Assembly (NCBI GenBank): GCA_017467085.1
Contig: JAFTSW010000004.1
Location: forward strand, 1 to 34,561
From: Clostridia bacterium
Lineage (GTDB): Bacteria > Bacillota > Clostridia > Oscillospirales > CAG-272
DNA: 34,561 bases
Reading direction: 5' to 3'
Part shown: one piece after another, positions 16,862-25,500 of the stretch
Layout: each line of letters starts with the position of its first letter
Numbering within the stretch: position 1 is the stretch's first letter
Position numbers and translations under genes: made by a program
Notes under the pieces: generated by a model
Databases searched by the model: none
Seen by the model: only the letters and a program-made list of their open reading frames with translations
Told to the model about the DNA's origin: nothing

Positions 16862-17890
16862 TTATGACAAATTTATGAATCCGCCTGCCAAAACGCACTC
16901 ACCATCATATATAACGGCGGATTGTCCCGGTGTCAATCCCGAAAAGCCTTCAGCGCTATGCACACGATATCTTCTGTTCCCTTCTGAGGACAAGCCCACC
17001 AAAACAGGCTTAGCCAAATACCGTATTTTAACGGTCAATTGGGTTGCTTGCGTCAAATCCAGAGCCGAGGTCGCACCCGAAAAGATAACGTCATCTATAT
17101 AAAAGGAAGACTTTTCTTCTTTTTTATCCGATAGATACACGGTGTTCGTTTCAGGGTCTATCTGCCGTACAAAAAGTCGGGACGAGGCGGAAACCCCCAA
17201 GCCCTTGCGCTGACCGACCGTATAATGAATGATTCCCTTGTGCCGTCCAAGCACTCTTCCCGCGTCATCAACGAAATTGCCCTCCCGGCACTTGCCGCAG
17301 GCTCTTTCTATATAATCGGTATACTTTTCGCCCTGTATGAAGCAAATTTCCTGGCTTTCCTTTTCCTTGGCGGCCTCAAGCGCAAGAGAATCCGCCTGCC
17401 TTTGTACCTCGTTTTTTTCGAGCTCTCCCAACGGCAAAAGGAGATTTTCCAAGATATCCTGCGTTACGCGATAAAGAAAATAAGACTGGTCCTTGCGCGC
17501 GTCAATTCCCTTCGCAATCGCATACCTTCCCCGACGGCGCACAACGCGCGCATAGTGTCCTGTCGCAATTTTATCAAATCCAAGAGATTTTGCCGTTTCC
17601 CAAAGGAAGCGAAGCTTAATCTCGGCGTTGCAGCGGATACAAGGGTTCGGCGTCCTCCCCTTCCTATATTCATCGCAAAAGTCCAAAACGATTCTTTCGT
17701 AAAAAGCATCCTGACAATCCACAATATGCAAAGGAATGCCCAAAGCGTCTGCCGTGCGCTTTGCCTTTTCCACCTCGGAGTACGGATGCATACGCAAAAT
17801 AGCGCCCTCCACCTCGTAGCCCTGCTGTTTCAGAAGCGCCGCGGCATAGGAGCTGTCGACGCCGCCGCTCATCCCTAAAAGAACCTTCAT
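16862..17890 (-). CDS. mnmA: tRNA-specific 2-thiouridylase MnmA
   Basis: This cytoplasmic enzyme thiolates uridine 34 in the wobble position of tRNA-Lys, -Glu and -Gln using ATP and sulfur relayed from a cysteine desulfurase. The 342-aa length is normal. The ATP-pyrophosphatase P-loop SGGVDSS is at 8-14. Catalytic Cys84 (NPCIRCN) and Cys183 (EICFIQG) are present, as are GHYARV, KDQSYFLY and YTVGQRKGLG. I start at ATG 17890, which has GGAGGAGAT just upstream. The open frame extends to 18031 as a hydrophobic stretch that crosses the divergent glucokinase promoter and is not plausible as protein. No desulfurase gene is adjacent. Its own promoter was not clearly seen. Confidence 0.96.
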   Translation of the reverse strand: MKVLLGMSGGVDSSYAAALLKQQGYEVEGAILRMHPYSEVEKAKRTADALGIPLHIVDCQDAFYERIVLDFCDEYRKGRTPNPCIRCNAEIKLRFLWETAKSLGFDKIATGHYARVVRRRGRYAIAKGIDARKDQSYFLYRVTQDILENLLLPLGELEKNEVQRQADSLALEAAKEKESQEICFIQGEKYTDYIERACGKCREGNFVDDAGRVLGRHKGIIHYTVGQRKGLGVSASSRLFVRQIDPETNTVYLSDKKEEKSSFYIDDVIFSGATSALDLTQATQLTVKIRYLAKPVLVGLSSEGNRRYRVHSAEGFSGLTPGQSAVIYDGECVLAGGFINLS

Positions 17891-17978
17891 ACTATCTCCT
17901 CCACTCTGAAACGTTTTCTTTAATAAAAAAAGGCGTGATAAAAAGCCGATAAAAAAGCCGAAGCTTTCCAGAAAGGTA

Positions 17979-18007
17979 TTGACAACAAAAATAAAAACGG
18001 CTATAAT
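17979..18007 (+). promoter_or_regulatory. Consensus sigma-A promoter of the ROK glucokinase gene
   Basis: TTGACA (17979-17984) and TATAAT (18002-18007) are both perfect consensus with a 17-bp spacer. The start codon follows about 36 bp downstream. An AAACGTTT palindrome (17909-17916) lies about 65 bp upstream of the -35 and could be a LacI-type half-operator, but this is weak. Confidence 0.93.
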
Positions 18008-18042
18008 AAAACAAGGAATACAAAATAACAAAGGAGTTTGCT

Positions 18043-19008
18043 ATGTATTATATCGGTGTTGATCTTGGCGGTACGAATATTGCCGTCGGTATCGTAGACG
18101 AAAGCTTCAAAATCATTTCCAAGGGAAGCACCCCCACTTGCCCCAACCGTGACGGCGAGCTGATTATCAAGGATATGGCACTTTTAACAGAAAGACTGTT
18201 AAAGGAGGCGTCCATTCCCCTTTCCGAGGTTGCCTACGTAGGAATTGCGTCCCCCGGCTCCGTGGACCCCGACAAAGGAACCATCGAATACGCCAACAAC
18301 CTTCCCTTTTCTCAGTTCCCTATCGCAAAATGCTTCCAGAAATACCTGGCAATTCCTAAGGTATACGTGGAGAACGATGCCAATGCGGCGGCTCTGGGCG
18401 AGGCGCTGGCAGGCGTTGCTAAGGGAACGAAGAATTCCGTTATGATTACCCTCGGCACAGGTGTTGGCGGCGGTATCATCATTGACGGAAAGGTATATTC
18501 CGGCTTTAATCACGCGGCAGGCGAGCTTGGTCACACCGTTATTCACTTTAACGGACGCCCCTGCTCCTGCGGAAGAAAGGGCTGTTGGGAGGCATATTCC
18601 TCTGCCACCGCCTTGACTGCCTTGACGAAGGAAAAGATTGCCGAATGCAAGGAAAAGGGCATTCACACCCTTTTGATTACCGAATTCAACAACACCGGCA
18701 AGGTGTCCGCCCGTACCGCATTTGCGGCTATGAAGAAGGGCGACAAGGCTGCCAAGGAGGTTGTTGACTACTATATTGAAAATCTTGCCTGCGGCATCAC
18801 CAACATGATTAGCACCTTCCGCCCCGAGATTCTTTCCATTGGCGGCGGTATTTGCAACGAGAAGGACTATTTGCTCCAGCCGTTGCTGAAAATCGTGTAC
18901 GGTGAGGCTCTTCCCTGCGACGGTGACAACCAGACCAAAATCAAAATTGCCGCCCTGGGCAACGATGCCGGTATTATCGGTGCCGCTTGTCTTGGTATGC
19001 AAAATTAA
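18043..19008 (+). CDS. glk: ROK-family glucokinase
   Basis: This cytoplasmic enzyme phosphorylates glucose (or a related hexose) with ATP, feeding imported or hydrolysed sugar into glycolysis. It has 321 aa. The N-terminal phosphate-binding motif is GVDLGGTN (5-12). The catalytic aspartate is in ENDAN (Asp112). The ROK signature and zinc site are His164 and Cys174/176/181 in CSCGRKGCWEAY. There is no N-terminal helix-turn-helix, so it is a kinase rather than a ROK repressor. AAAGGAG precedes the ATG. It is monocistronic, with a consensus promoter and a tight terminator. It lies about 1.7 kb beyond the sugar-uptake operon and divergent from mnmA. A link to the imported sugar is plausible but not shown. 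N-acetylmannosamine or fructose kinase activity cannot be excluded. Confidence 0.92.
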   Translation: MYYIGVDLGGTNIAVGIVDESFKIISKGSTPTCPNRDGELIIKDMALLTERLLKEASIPLSEVAYVGIASPGSVDPDKGTIEYANNLPFSQFPIAKCFQKYLAIPKVYVENDANAAALGEALAGVAKGTKNSVMITLGTGVGGGIIIDGKVYSGFNHAAGELGHTVIHFNGRPCSCGRKGCWEAYSSATALTALTKEKIAECKEKGIHTLLITEFNNTGKVSARTAFAAMKKGDKAAKEVVDYYIENLACGITNMISTFRPEILSIGGGICNEKDYLLQPLLKIVYGEALPCDGDNQTKIKIAALGNDAGIIGAACLGMQN

Positions 19009-19020
19009 AGCTTTATTTTC

Positions 19021-19052
19021 AACGGCTGACGCAAAAGCGTCAGCCGTTTTTT
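19021..19052 (+). terminator. Intrinsic terminator of the glucokinase gene
   Basis: A perfect 12-bp stem (19021-19032 and 19037-19048) has an AAAA loop and runs directly into T6, 12 nt after the stop. It also lies at the convergent end of the ABC exporter gene. Confidence 0.94.
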
Positions 19053-19056
19053 ATTA

Positions 19057-21036
19057 TCAGGAATTGGCGTTTTCCCCATCCTGCTTCTCATCGGGGCGCA
19101 AATAATGCTCTGCCTGGGTGGAAAAGAGGTGATGGTATTCCCCTTTTTTCTCCATCAGCTGTCTATGGTTGCCCATTTCCGAAATGGCGCCGTTATTCAG
19201 AACGATAATTTTATCGGCTCTTGTGGCGCTGGAAAGGCGGTGAGAAACGAAAATGGAAATTTTGTTGTCGGACAGGGCGGCAAAGCGGTTGAAAATCTCC
19301 TCCTCTGCCAGAGGGTCAAGAGAGGCGGTAGGCTCGTCCAAAATCAGAATATCGGAGTCCTTATAGAAGGCACGGGCAATAGAGAGCTTTTGCCACTGTC
19401 CGATGGAAAGCTCGATACCGTCCTCCTCAAAATACCGCATTAGGGGCGTATCGTACTGCAAGGGCAGCTTTTCGATATAATCGGCGGCGTTACCAAAGGT
19501 TGCCGCTTTTTTGATTCTTTCCTCCTCCATTTCGGAGAAAACGTCACCGTAATGGACGTTTTCCTTGACGGTAACGGCGTATTTGCCGAAATCCTGGAAG
19601 ATGATACCAAACATCTCGTAAAGCTTGGCAACGTCATATTCCTTGATGTTGACGCCATCAAGCAAAATCTCTCCCTCGGTAGGGTCATACAGACGGGTTA
19701 AGAGCTTAATCAAGGTGGTTTTCCCTGCCCCGTTCAAGCCCACCAGCACAACGCTCTCGCCTGCCTCAATTTTGAAGCTGACATCCTTGATAACCTTGCG
19801 CTCGGTACCGGGATAGGCAAAGGACACGTGCGAAAACTCAATGGTGTGGGGGCTGTGACGAAGGGGCTCCCTGGCAGGAGAAGCGGTAGGTGTCACGGTG
19901 GCTTCTTCCTTCATAAAGACCATCATATTGTCGATAAAGAGGGTTCCCTCGTATATGGTAGCCGTCGCGGCAACCAAGGTGGTCACGTACCCCGCAATAG
20001 AGCTAAGCGCGCCTGTATAGAGTGAATAATCGCCGATGGTGGCGCCGCCGTTGACTACGTGAAAGGCAACGTAGGCAAAGACTGCCAAGTGCGCCGCCAG
20101 GGAAAGGAGGGAGAACAGAATCTGCCAAAGCCCTTCCTTGAAAATCAAGCTGCGGAAGCCCTTGAAATAGCGGGAAAATACCTGCTTGTATTTCCCGATA
20201 AAGGTATCGGAAAGCCCCATCAAGCGGATTTCCTTCGCCTTATCCTTATCCACCATCAGCTCGGAGAAATAGTTCATCTGACGTCTGTCCTTAGAATGGT
20301 GACGCATATAGCGGAACTGCTTATGACGGTACACGTAGGAAATGATAGCGCCGGGCAGCGCCATCACGGCGATAAAGAGGGGCGCTAAAGGATGCAAGGA
20401 GAACAGCACCACCGCAAAGCCTATCACACTAATTGCGGCACTGATAACGTTGAAGGTGGAGCGCATAATGGAAATCGGGCGCATACCCGCTTCTCTGTTG
20501 GCGTTTTCCAGCTTTTCGTAAAAGGCGGGTCTATCGAAGCTGGCAAGGTCCACCGTTTTTGCCTTCTCGATGATTTTCACCTTGATATGGTTGCAAACCA
20601 GCTCGCCTGCCAGGTTATTGACCGTGGTAGAAAAAAGCCCTAAAAGCTTATTGACAAAGCGATAGGCAAAATAGACCAATAGCAGAACAAGAACGGTATG
20701 GAACAAGGGAGAAAAAATGCTCTCTATGGGCATTTCCCCTGCCTTAACCGCCGCTATAATGGATTCGGTATTCAACAAATCCGATACAGCGTTAACCAAG
20801 TCCTTGGATATATAAGCGCCCAAAACGGGCAGAAAACCGTCGCAAATGCAGCAAACGGACATTAAAATCAGTATGAAGGGGCTGGTTTCCCAAACCAGGC
20901 GAATGATATAGGAAAAGCGCGCAAAGAAGCTCCCTACCGTGCGTACGAGCCAGGCAGGAACGTCCTTTATTCCTTTGGGTCTATCCTTCTGATATGCGCC
21001 TCCGCGTCCGGGGGGCGGCATAAAGCGTCTGTCCAT
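19057..21036 (-). CDS. ABC transporter, fused membrane and ATPase domains (exporter type)
   Basis: This 659-aa half-transporter probably works as a homodimer to export a lipid, peptide or drug-like substrate. The first 40 residues are a Pro/Gly/Arg-rich cytoplasmic tail. Membrane helices span about 50-370. The nucleotide-binding domain (about 398-640) has Walker A GLNGAGKTT (433-441), Walker B ILILDEP (563-569), and an H-loop in FVSHRL. The signature is LSIGQ (543-547) instead of the usual LSGGQ, followed by WQKLSIARAF as in a known subgroup of exporters. As a single gene with no heterodimer partner, substrate prediction is not possible. AAAGGAG is upstream of the start. It is probably cotranscribed with the phosphodiesterase gene 27 bp upstream. 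Confidence 0.9.
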   Translation of the reverse strand: MDRRFMPPPGRGGAYQKDRPKGIKDVPAWLVRTVGSFFARFSYIIRLVWETSPFILILMSVCCICDGFLPVLGAYISKDLVNAVSDLLNTESIIAAVKAGEMPIESIFSPLFHTVLVLLLVYFAYRFVNKLLGLFSTTVNNLAGELVCNHIKVKIIEKAKTVDLASFDRPAFYEKLENANREAGMRPISIMRSTFNVISAAISVIGFAVVLFSLHPLAPLFIAVMALPGAIISYVYRHKQFRYMRHHSKDRRQMNYFSELMVDKDKAKEIRLMGLSDTFIGKYKQVFSRYFKGFRSLIFKEGLWQILFSLLSLAAHLAVFAYVAFHVVNGGATIGDYSLYTGALSSIAGYVTTLVAATATIYEGTLFIDNMMVFMKEEATVTPTASPAREPLRHSPHTIEFSHVSFAYPGTERKVIKDVSFKIEAGESVVLVGLNGAGKTTLIKLLTRLYDPTEGEILLDGVNIKEYDVAKLYEMFGIIFQDFGKYAVTVKENVHYGDVFSEMEEERIKKAATFGNAADYIEKLPLQYDTPLMRYFEEDGIELSIGQWQKLSIARAFYKDSDILILDEPTASLDPLAEEEIFNRFAALSDNKISIFVSHRLSSATRADKIIVLNNGAISEMGNHRQLMEKKGEYHHLFSTQAEHYLRPDEKQDGENANS

Positions 21037-21063
21037 TCTTTTCTATATCTCCTTTGTCACAAG

Positions 21064-21555
21064 TTATATCTCACCGTGAGAAAGTAAAAAGCTTCCGTTC
21101 CGTATTTCAATCACGCCGTAGTGATACCTTCCGTCCGCCTTCATTCCGATGCTTCCGGGGTTAAAAAGCGCCACAGTCCTATCCCCGATGCTCTCATAGC
21201 GCTCGGTAGGAATATGGGTGTGTCCGAACACGGCAATATCGGCGGTTTGTCTTTTTGCCGCCGACAGAAGGGCGCCAAGGCTATGCTTAACACCGTACAA
21301 ATGCCCGTGAGTCAAGAGGATGGAAACACCGCCAACGGTGAAAAAATCCTCCTCGGGAAAGCCGTCAAGGGAGCCAAAGTCGCAGTTTCCCCGCACAGCG
21401 CGCACGGGAAGCCGGGGATATTCATAGGAAATACGGGTAAAATCCATAATACCGTCGCCGCAGAAAAGCAGCATTGCCGCATTTTTATGCCCTTCAATAG
21501 CTTGCAGCATAGGCAAGGGACGGTTATGAGAATCAGAAAAAACCAAGATTTCCAT
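21064..21555 (-). CDS. YfcE/MJ0936-type metallophosphoesterase
   Basis: This 163-aa calcineurin-like phosphoesterase has the small single-domain fold that hydrolyses phosphodiesters with two metal ions. All metal-ligand motifs are visible: FSDSH at the N terminus, CGDGI, RGNCD, LTHGH and GHTH, in family order. The physiological substrate of this family is not settled. I start at ATG 21555 (MEILVFSDSHN) because AAGGAG lies just before it. The 18-residue upstream extension has no ribosome site and would enter the divergent promoter region. It is probably the first gene of a two-gene unit with the ABC exporter. Confidence 0.9.
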   Translation of the reverse strand: MEILVFSDSHNRPLPMLQAIEGHKNAAMLLFCGDGIMDFTRISYEYPRLPVRAVRGNCDFGSLDGFPEEDFFTVGGVSILLTHGHLYGVKHSLGALLSAAKRQTADIAVFGHTHIPTERYESIGDRTVALFNPGSIGMKADGRYHYGVIEIRNGSFLLSHGEI

Positions 21556-21608
21556 AGGACTCCTTTTTGTAAAGCGCCGCCCTGCGTCACGCAACGAAAG
21601 AGGCGGCA

Positions 21609-21614
21609 TATAAT
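21609..21614 (+). promoter_or_regulatory. Possible -10 box for the three small-protein genes
   Basis: TATAAT lies 31 bp before the first start codon, but no good sigma-A -35 sits at the right distance (GTCACG at 21586-21591). Read as CATATAAT (21607-21614), it also resembles the -10 of sporulation sigma-E promoters. Only the -10 is convincing. Confidence 0.35.
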
Positions 21615-21645
21615 GGAAGCAAGACCAATAAAAGAGGTGATTGAT

Positions 21646-21876
21646 ATGTCCTTCAACTCTGACGCATTGCGCGAATTGCTTTCCAAATCCGACCGAGAGC
21701 TTTGGATGACGCTACGCATCATTGCCGCCAAAAGCGGCGTTTCCTTGCCCGAGGCGCAGCCAAGCGAGGCAGAAATGACCCGTTTGCGCTCTGCCTTTTC
21801 GGGCGCCGCCAATCATTCGTATGAAGAGGCAGCGAGGCTTCTACAAGCATACAGAAAGGGAAAAGGCACACCATGA
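21646..21876 (+). CDS. Small uncharacterised protein (76 aa), first of three
   Basis: I do not recognise this gene. The start at ATG 21646 follows AGAGGTGATTG. The longer open frame upstream is the antisense of the phosphodiesterase gene. The protein is helical and charged. The first part (NSDALRELLSKSDRELWMTL) resembles a short helical hairpin, followed by a proline-containing linker and a second amphipathic pair ending ARLLQAYRKGKGTP. No signal peptide, membrane segment or cysteine is seen. It overlaps the next gene by 4 bp (ATGA), a sign of translational coupling. I recall similar sets of tiny proteins in Clostridia but cannot name a family. Confidence 0.72.
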   Translation: MSFNSDALRELLSKSDRELWMTLRIIAAKSGVSLPEAQPSEAEMTRLRSAFSGAANHSYEEAARLLQAYRKGKGTP

Positions 21877-22208
21877 CACAAAACGATATGCCTGACTTAT
21901 CAGGGCTTCTTTCGGGGCTTTTGAAAAATCCCGAGGCGTTGGCGGCGCTTGGCTCTGTTTTGGGGCAATCGGGCGCCTTTACGCCGCCCCACCACGAGGA
22001 AAGAGAGCCACCTCCAAGGCATCCGCCCAAGGACAAAGGAAATCCCAGAAAAAATCTGCTTTTGGCGCTCAAGCCGTTTTTGTCGCCTGAGCGGCAACGC
22101 GCGCTTGATTTGATTCTGCTGCTCCAGGACACCATGGAGATGTTCCGCAAGGAGCAAGGAAAGAAGGGGGATAGCTATGTATGCCCGTCGATACCCTCCT
22201 CCCACTGA
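21873..22208 (+). CDS. Small uncharacterised protein (111 aa), second of three
   Basis: I do not recognise this gene. It has an N-terminal helical segment (DLSGLLSGLLKNPEALAALG), a long His/Pro/Glu-rich disordered linker (about 35-57), and a conserved-looking C-terminal helix pair (KNLLLALKPFLSPERQRALD, then LILLLQDTMEMF). The overall shape of short helix, linker and charged helix recurs, to my memory, in small clostridial proteins of unknown function. There is no signal peptide. It starts inside the end of the previous gene (ATGA overlap) and its last 32 bp overlap the third gene, so all three should be made together. Confidence 0.7.
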   Translation: MTQNDMPDLSGLLSGLLKNPEALAALGSVLGQSGAFTPPHHEEREPPPRHPPKDKGNPRKNLLLALKPFLSPERQRALDLILLLQDTMEMFRKEQGKKGDSYVCPSIPSSH

Positions 22209-22500
22209 GGAGATTACCGTTCCCGAAAACTACAGCGGAAGCCAATTTGAGCGCCCGAGCGCCCGTGAAGAGGTAAAGGAACGTGAGGCGTCTGCCCCAC
22301 AGGAGCCGTGCTATACGGATTCTCCCGCCCTTTCCGAAGCGGAATGCCAGGGAGAGGCGCCCCTTCCCTGTTACGAAGACGTTAAAGCGGCGCCCTCTGT
22401 ACTTGGAGAGGACATTCTTCTCCTATTGGCGCTCCTGCTTTCCGAAAGCAAGCTGGGCGAGAACATAGAATTTCTTTTGATGCTGCTTTTGTTGTTTTGA
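22177..22500 (+). CDS. Small uncharacterised protein (107 aa) with leucine-rich hydrophobic C terminus, third of three
   Basis: I do not recognise this gene. The first 75 residues are Pro/Glu/Tyr-rich and probably disordered (MYARRYPPPTEEITVPENYS). The end is strikingly hydrophobic: EDILLLLALLLSES, a short charged break KLGEN, then a second run of Leu/Phe up to the stop. The two hydrophobic stretches (about 78-89 and 98-107) are short for membrane helices and may form a hairpin or drive assembly. AAGGGGGAT precedes the ATG inside the previous gene. A terminator follows 2 nt after the stop. Association with spore coats is possible, but this is speculation from composition. Confidence 0.68.
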   Translation: MYARRYPPPTEEITVPENYSGSQFERPSAREEVKEREASAPQEPCYTDSPALSEAECQGEAPLPCYEDVKAAPSVLGEDILLLLALLLSESKLGENIEFLLMLLLLF

Positions 22501-22502
22501 TG

Positions 22503-22535
22503 GAACGGCTGTCCTTGTGACAGCCGTTCTTTTTT
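22503..22535 (+). terminator. Intrinsic terminator of the three small-protein genes
   Basis: A perfect 11-bp stem (22503-22513 and 22519-22529) with a 5-nt loop is followed by T6. It begins 2 nt past the stop. The minus-strand side has no T-run, so it does not serve polC. Confidence 0.94.
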
Positions 22536-25500
22536 AGAAAAGCGAAATCTGGTTGGTTTCGGAGAGGCCGTCCAGGGCGCCACAGCGCCGAAGCATCGCA
22601 ATAACAGATTTACTGAGTCCCGCGCGCTGGCGAAGCTCCTCAATGGAGAAAATTTCGCCCTCGTTTCTGCACTGTACGATTTTTTCGGCGGCGCTGATGC
22701 CCAAGCCGCCCAAGGAATTAAAGGGCATACGGATGCTGCCGTCCTCGGGCAAGAAGGCGGTGGCATCCGACTTCATCAAGTTGACCGGCAGGAATTTTAC
22801 ACCGCGGCAAAGCGCTTCACGCACAAGCAGCAGCGTCGTATGCTGCTCAAGCTCCTTTTGCGTCGGCTTTTCCTCGCTCTTCTCGATTGCCTCTAACACG
22901 GCGTTAATGCCGGGAATACCGCCCATCACAATCTCGGCGTCGAAGCCGCCGGGAGCCACCGTCAGAAACGCAGCGTAGAACTCCATAGGATAATAAATCT
23001 TGTACCAGCCCAAGCGGATAGCGGACATAACGTATGCCGCCGCATGCGCCTTGGGGAACATATACTTGATTTTTTTACAGGAGGCAATATACCACTCGGG
23101 CACGCCGTGCGCCAGCATGGCTTCCTCGTATTCGGGCTTCAAGCCCTTACCCTTACGCACGTCCTCCATAATCTTGAACGCCATTCCGTTGTCCATTTCG
23201 TGGCGAATCAGATACAGCATAATACCGTCACGGGTTCCCACTACCTGGGAAATATCGCAGATACCCTCTTTAATCAAATCCTGGGCATTGCCAAGCCAAA
23301 CGTCCGTTCCGTGGGTCAAGCCCGAAATCTGCATAAGGTCGGCGAAGTTCTTGGGCTTTGCGTCCACCAATACCTGCTGAATGAAGCTGGTACCCATCTC
23401 GGGCAGCCCGTAGGTGCCAAGAGGACAGCCGATTTGCTCAGGGGTTACCCCCAGGGGCGCGGTAGACTTAAACAGCTCGTAAATGGAGCCATCGTTCATT
23501 TTCACATCCAAGACGCTGGTATTGGTGTATCTTTCCAGCATTTTATACTTGGTGGGCATATCGTGTCCAAGCTCGTCCAGCTTCAGAATGGTATCGTGCA
23601 AAAATTCAAAGGGAAAATGGGTGGTGATAATATCGGAGGAGGCATCGTCCGCAGGGTGCTGCACGGGGGTAAAATCGTGCACATCGTATTCCGTCGGCAC
23701 AACGATGATGCCGCCAGGGTGCTGACCCGTGGTACGCTTTACGCCGATACAGCGGGAAATGATGTGGGAAACCTCTGCCTTGGGAAGCTCGATTTTTCTA
23801 TCCTCCAGATACTTGGAAACGAAACCGAAGGCGGTCTTGGAGGCAAGGGTACCCAGAGTTCCCGCACGGAACACGTGCCCCTCACCAAACAGCTCCTCGG
23901 TGTATTTATGGACGCGCGGCTGCACGTCACCCGAGAAGTTCAAGTCAATATCGGGGGACTTATCGCCGTAGAAGCCAAGGAAGGTTTCAAAGGGGATATC
24001 CTGCCCGTCCGAATACATAGGCGTATGACAGTGGGGACATTCACGGTCAGGCATATCAAAGCCCGAGCCGTAGGAGCCGTCCGTTACAAATTCATTGTAA
24101 CGGCACTTGGGGCAACGCCAATGGGGCGGCAGAGGGTTTACCTCGGAGATGCCCGACATAATAGCAACAAAGGAGGAGCCTACCGAGCCACGGGAGCCGA
24201 CCAAATAGCCCTGCTGCTCGCTATACGCCACCAGCTTCTGGGCAATCATATACAGCACAGCAAAGCCGTGCTTGATAATAGAGTCAAGCTCCTTTTGCAG
24301 ACGGTTTTTTACAAGCTCGGGGATTTCCCCGTTAAAGCCGTACCAATCCATCGCTCTGTCCCAGCAAAGCCTTTGCAGCTCCTCCTCGGAGCCGGGAATA
24401 CTGGGGGTATAGGTGCCCTTGGGGATAGGACGGAGCTTTTCAATGGAGTCGGCAATCTTGTTGGTGTTTTCCACCACGACCTCGTATGCCAGCTCCTCAC
24501 CGAGATAGGAGAATTCCTCCAGCATTTCCTCAGTGGTACGCATATAAATGCCCGTATCCTTGTCGGCATCCTTGAACTTTTGCCCTGCCAACAGGATTTT
24601 TCTGTAAATCTCATCCTCCTTGTTGGGGAAATGGGCGTCACAGGTAGCAACCGTCAGCTTGCCAAGCTTTTTGCCTAAGGCAATAATACGGCGGTTGATT
24701 GCCTTCAGCTCCTCCACGCTTCCGACGCCTCTTCCCTCCGCGCCAATCAAAAAGAGATTGTTGCAAAGGGGTTGGATTTCAAAATAATCGTAGAAGGAGG
24801 CGATTTTTTCAATTTCGTCCTCAGAGCGATTGTCCAAAATGGCGCTGTACAGCTCTCCCGCCTCACAGGCAGAGCCTATTAAAAGCCCTTCTCTATGCTT
24901 CTCAATTTCGGAGCGAGGAATACGGGGTCTTTTGTAATAATACTGCAAATAGCTTTTGGAAATCAGCTGATAGAGATTCTTTAAGCCCACCTGGTTCTGG
25001 GCGTAGATAATCATATGATAGGGACGAAGCTTTAACGGGTCAGAGTTTTCGCTCATGGCCTCCGCCAGGGCATCATAATCACGGACGCCCTCCTTGGAAA
25101 GGCGCGCCAACATCTCCTTGAATATGAGAGAAAGCACCTCGGCATCGTCCACCGCACGGTGGTGATGAAAGTCGCCCAGGTTATAATGGTTGGCGATAGA
25201 ATCCAGGGTATGCTTCTTTAAGCCTGCGTTTACGTACTGGGACACGGCAATGGTATCCAAGGACGGATTATGGAATTCGAAGCCGTGCTTCTCGGAAGCG
25301 GCACGGATAAAGCCCGTATCAAATTTGGCGTTATGGGCAACCAAAAGCGCATCGCCGCAAAAATCGAGAAACCTGGCAAGCACCTCCTTCACGGGTGGCG
25401 CATCCTTTACCATATCATCAGTAATAGAGGTAAGCTCCGTGATTTTGGCGGGAATGGGAATACCGGGATTAGAGAAGCTGCTGAAGCGCTCCACAATTTC

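Noticed and set aside
17908-17918. AAACGTTT palindrome between mnmA and glk as a LacI-family or cre operator
   Set aside because: It is one base short of the cre consensus and far upstream of the glk -35; no regulator gene is nearby. Kept only as a weak remark.
17891-18031. A 47-residue hydrophobic in-frame extension upstream of MnmA
   Set aside because: It crosses the consensus glucokinase promoter, has no ribosome site, and MnmA proteins begin right at the MKVLLGMSGG region with GGAGGAG before it.
23044-24678. Long plus-strand open frame opposite polC
   Set aside because: It is the complement of conserved PolC catalytic sequence, with no domain recognisable on that strand.
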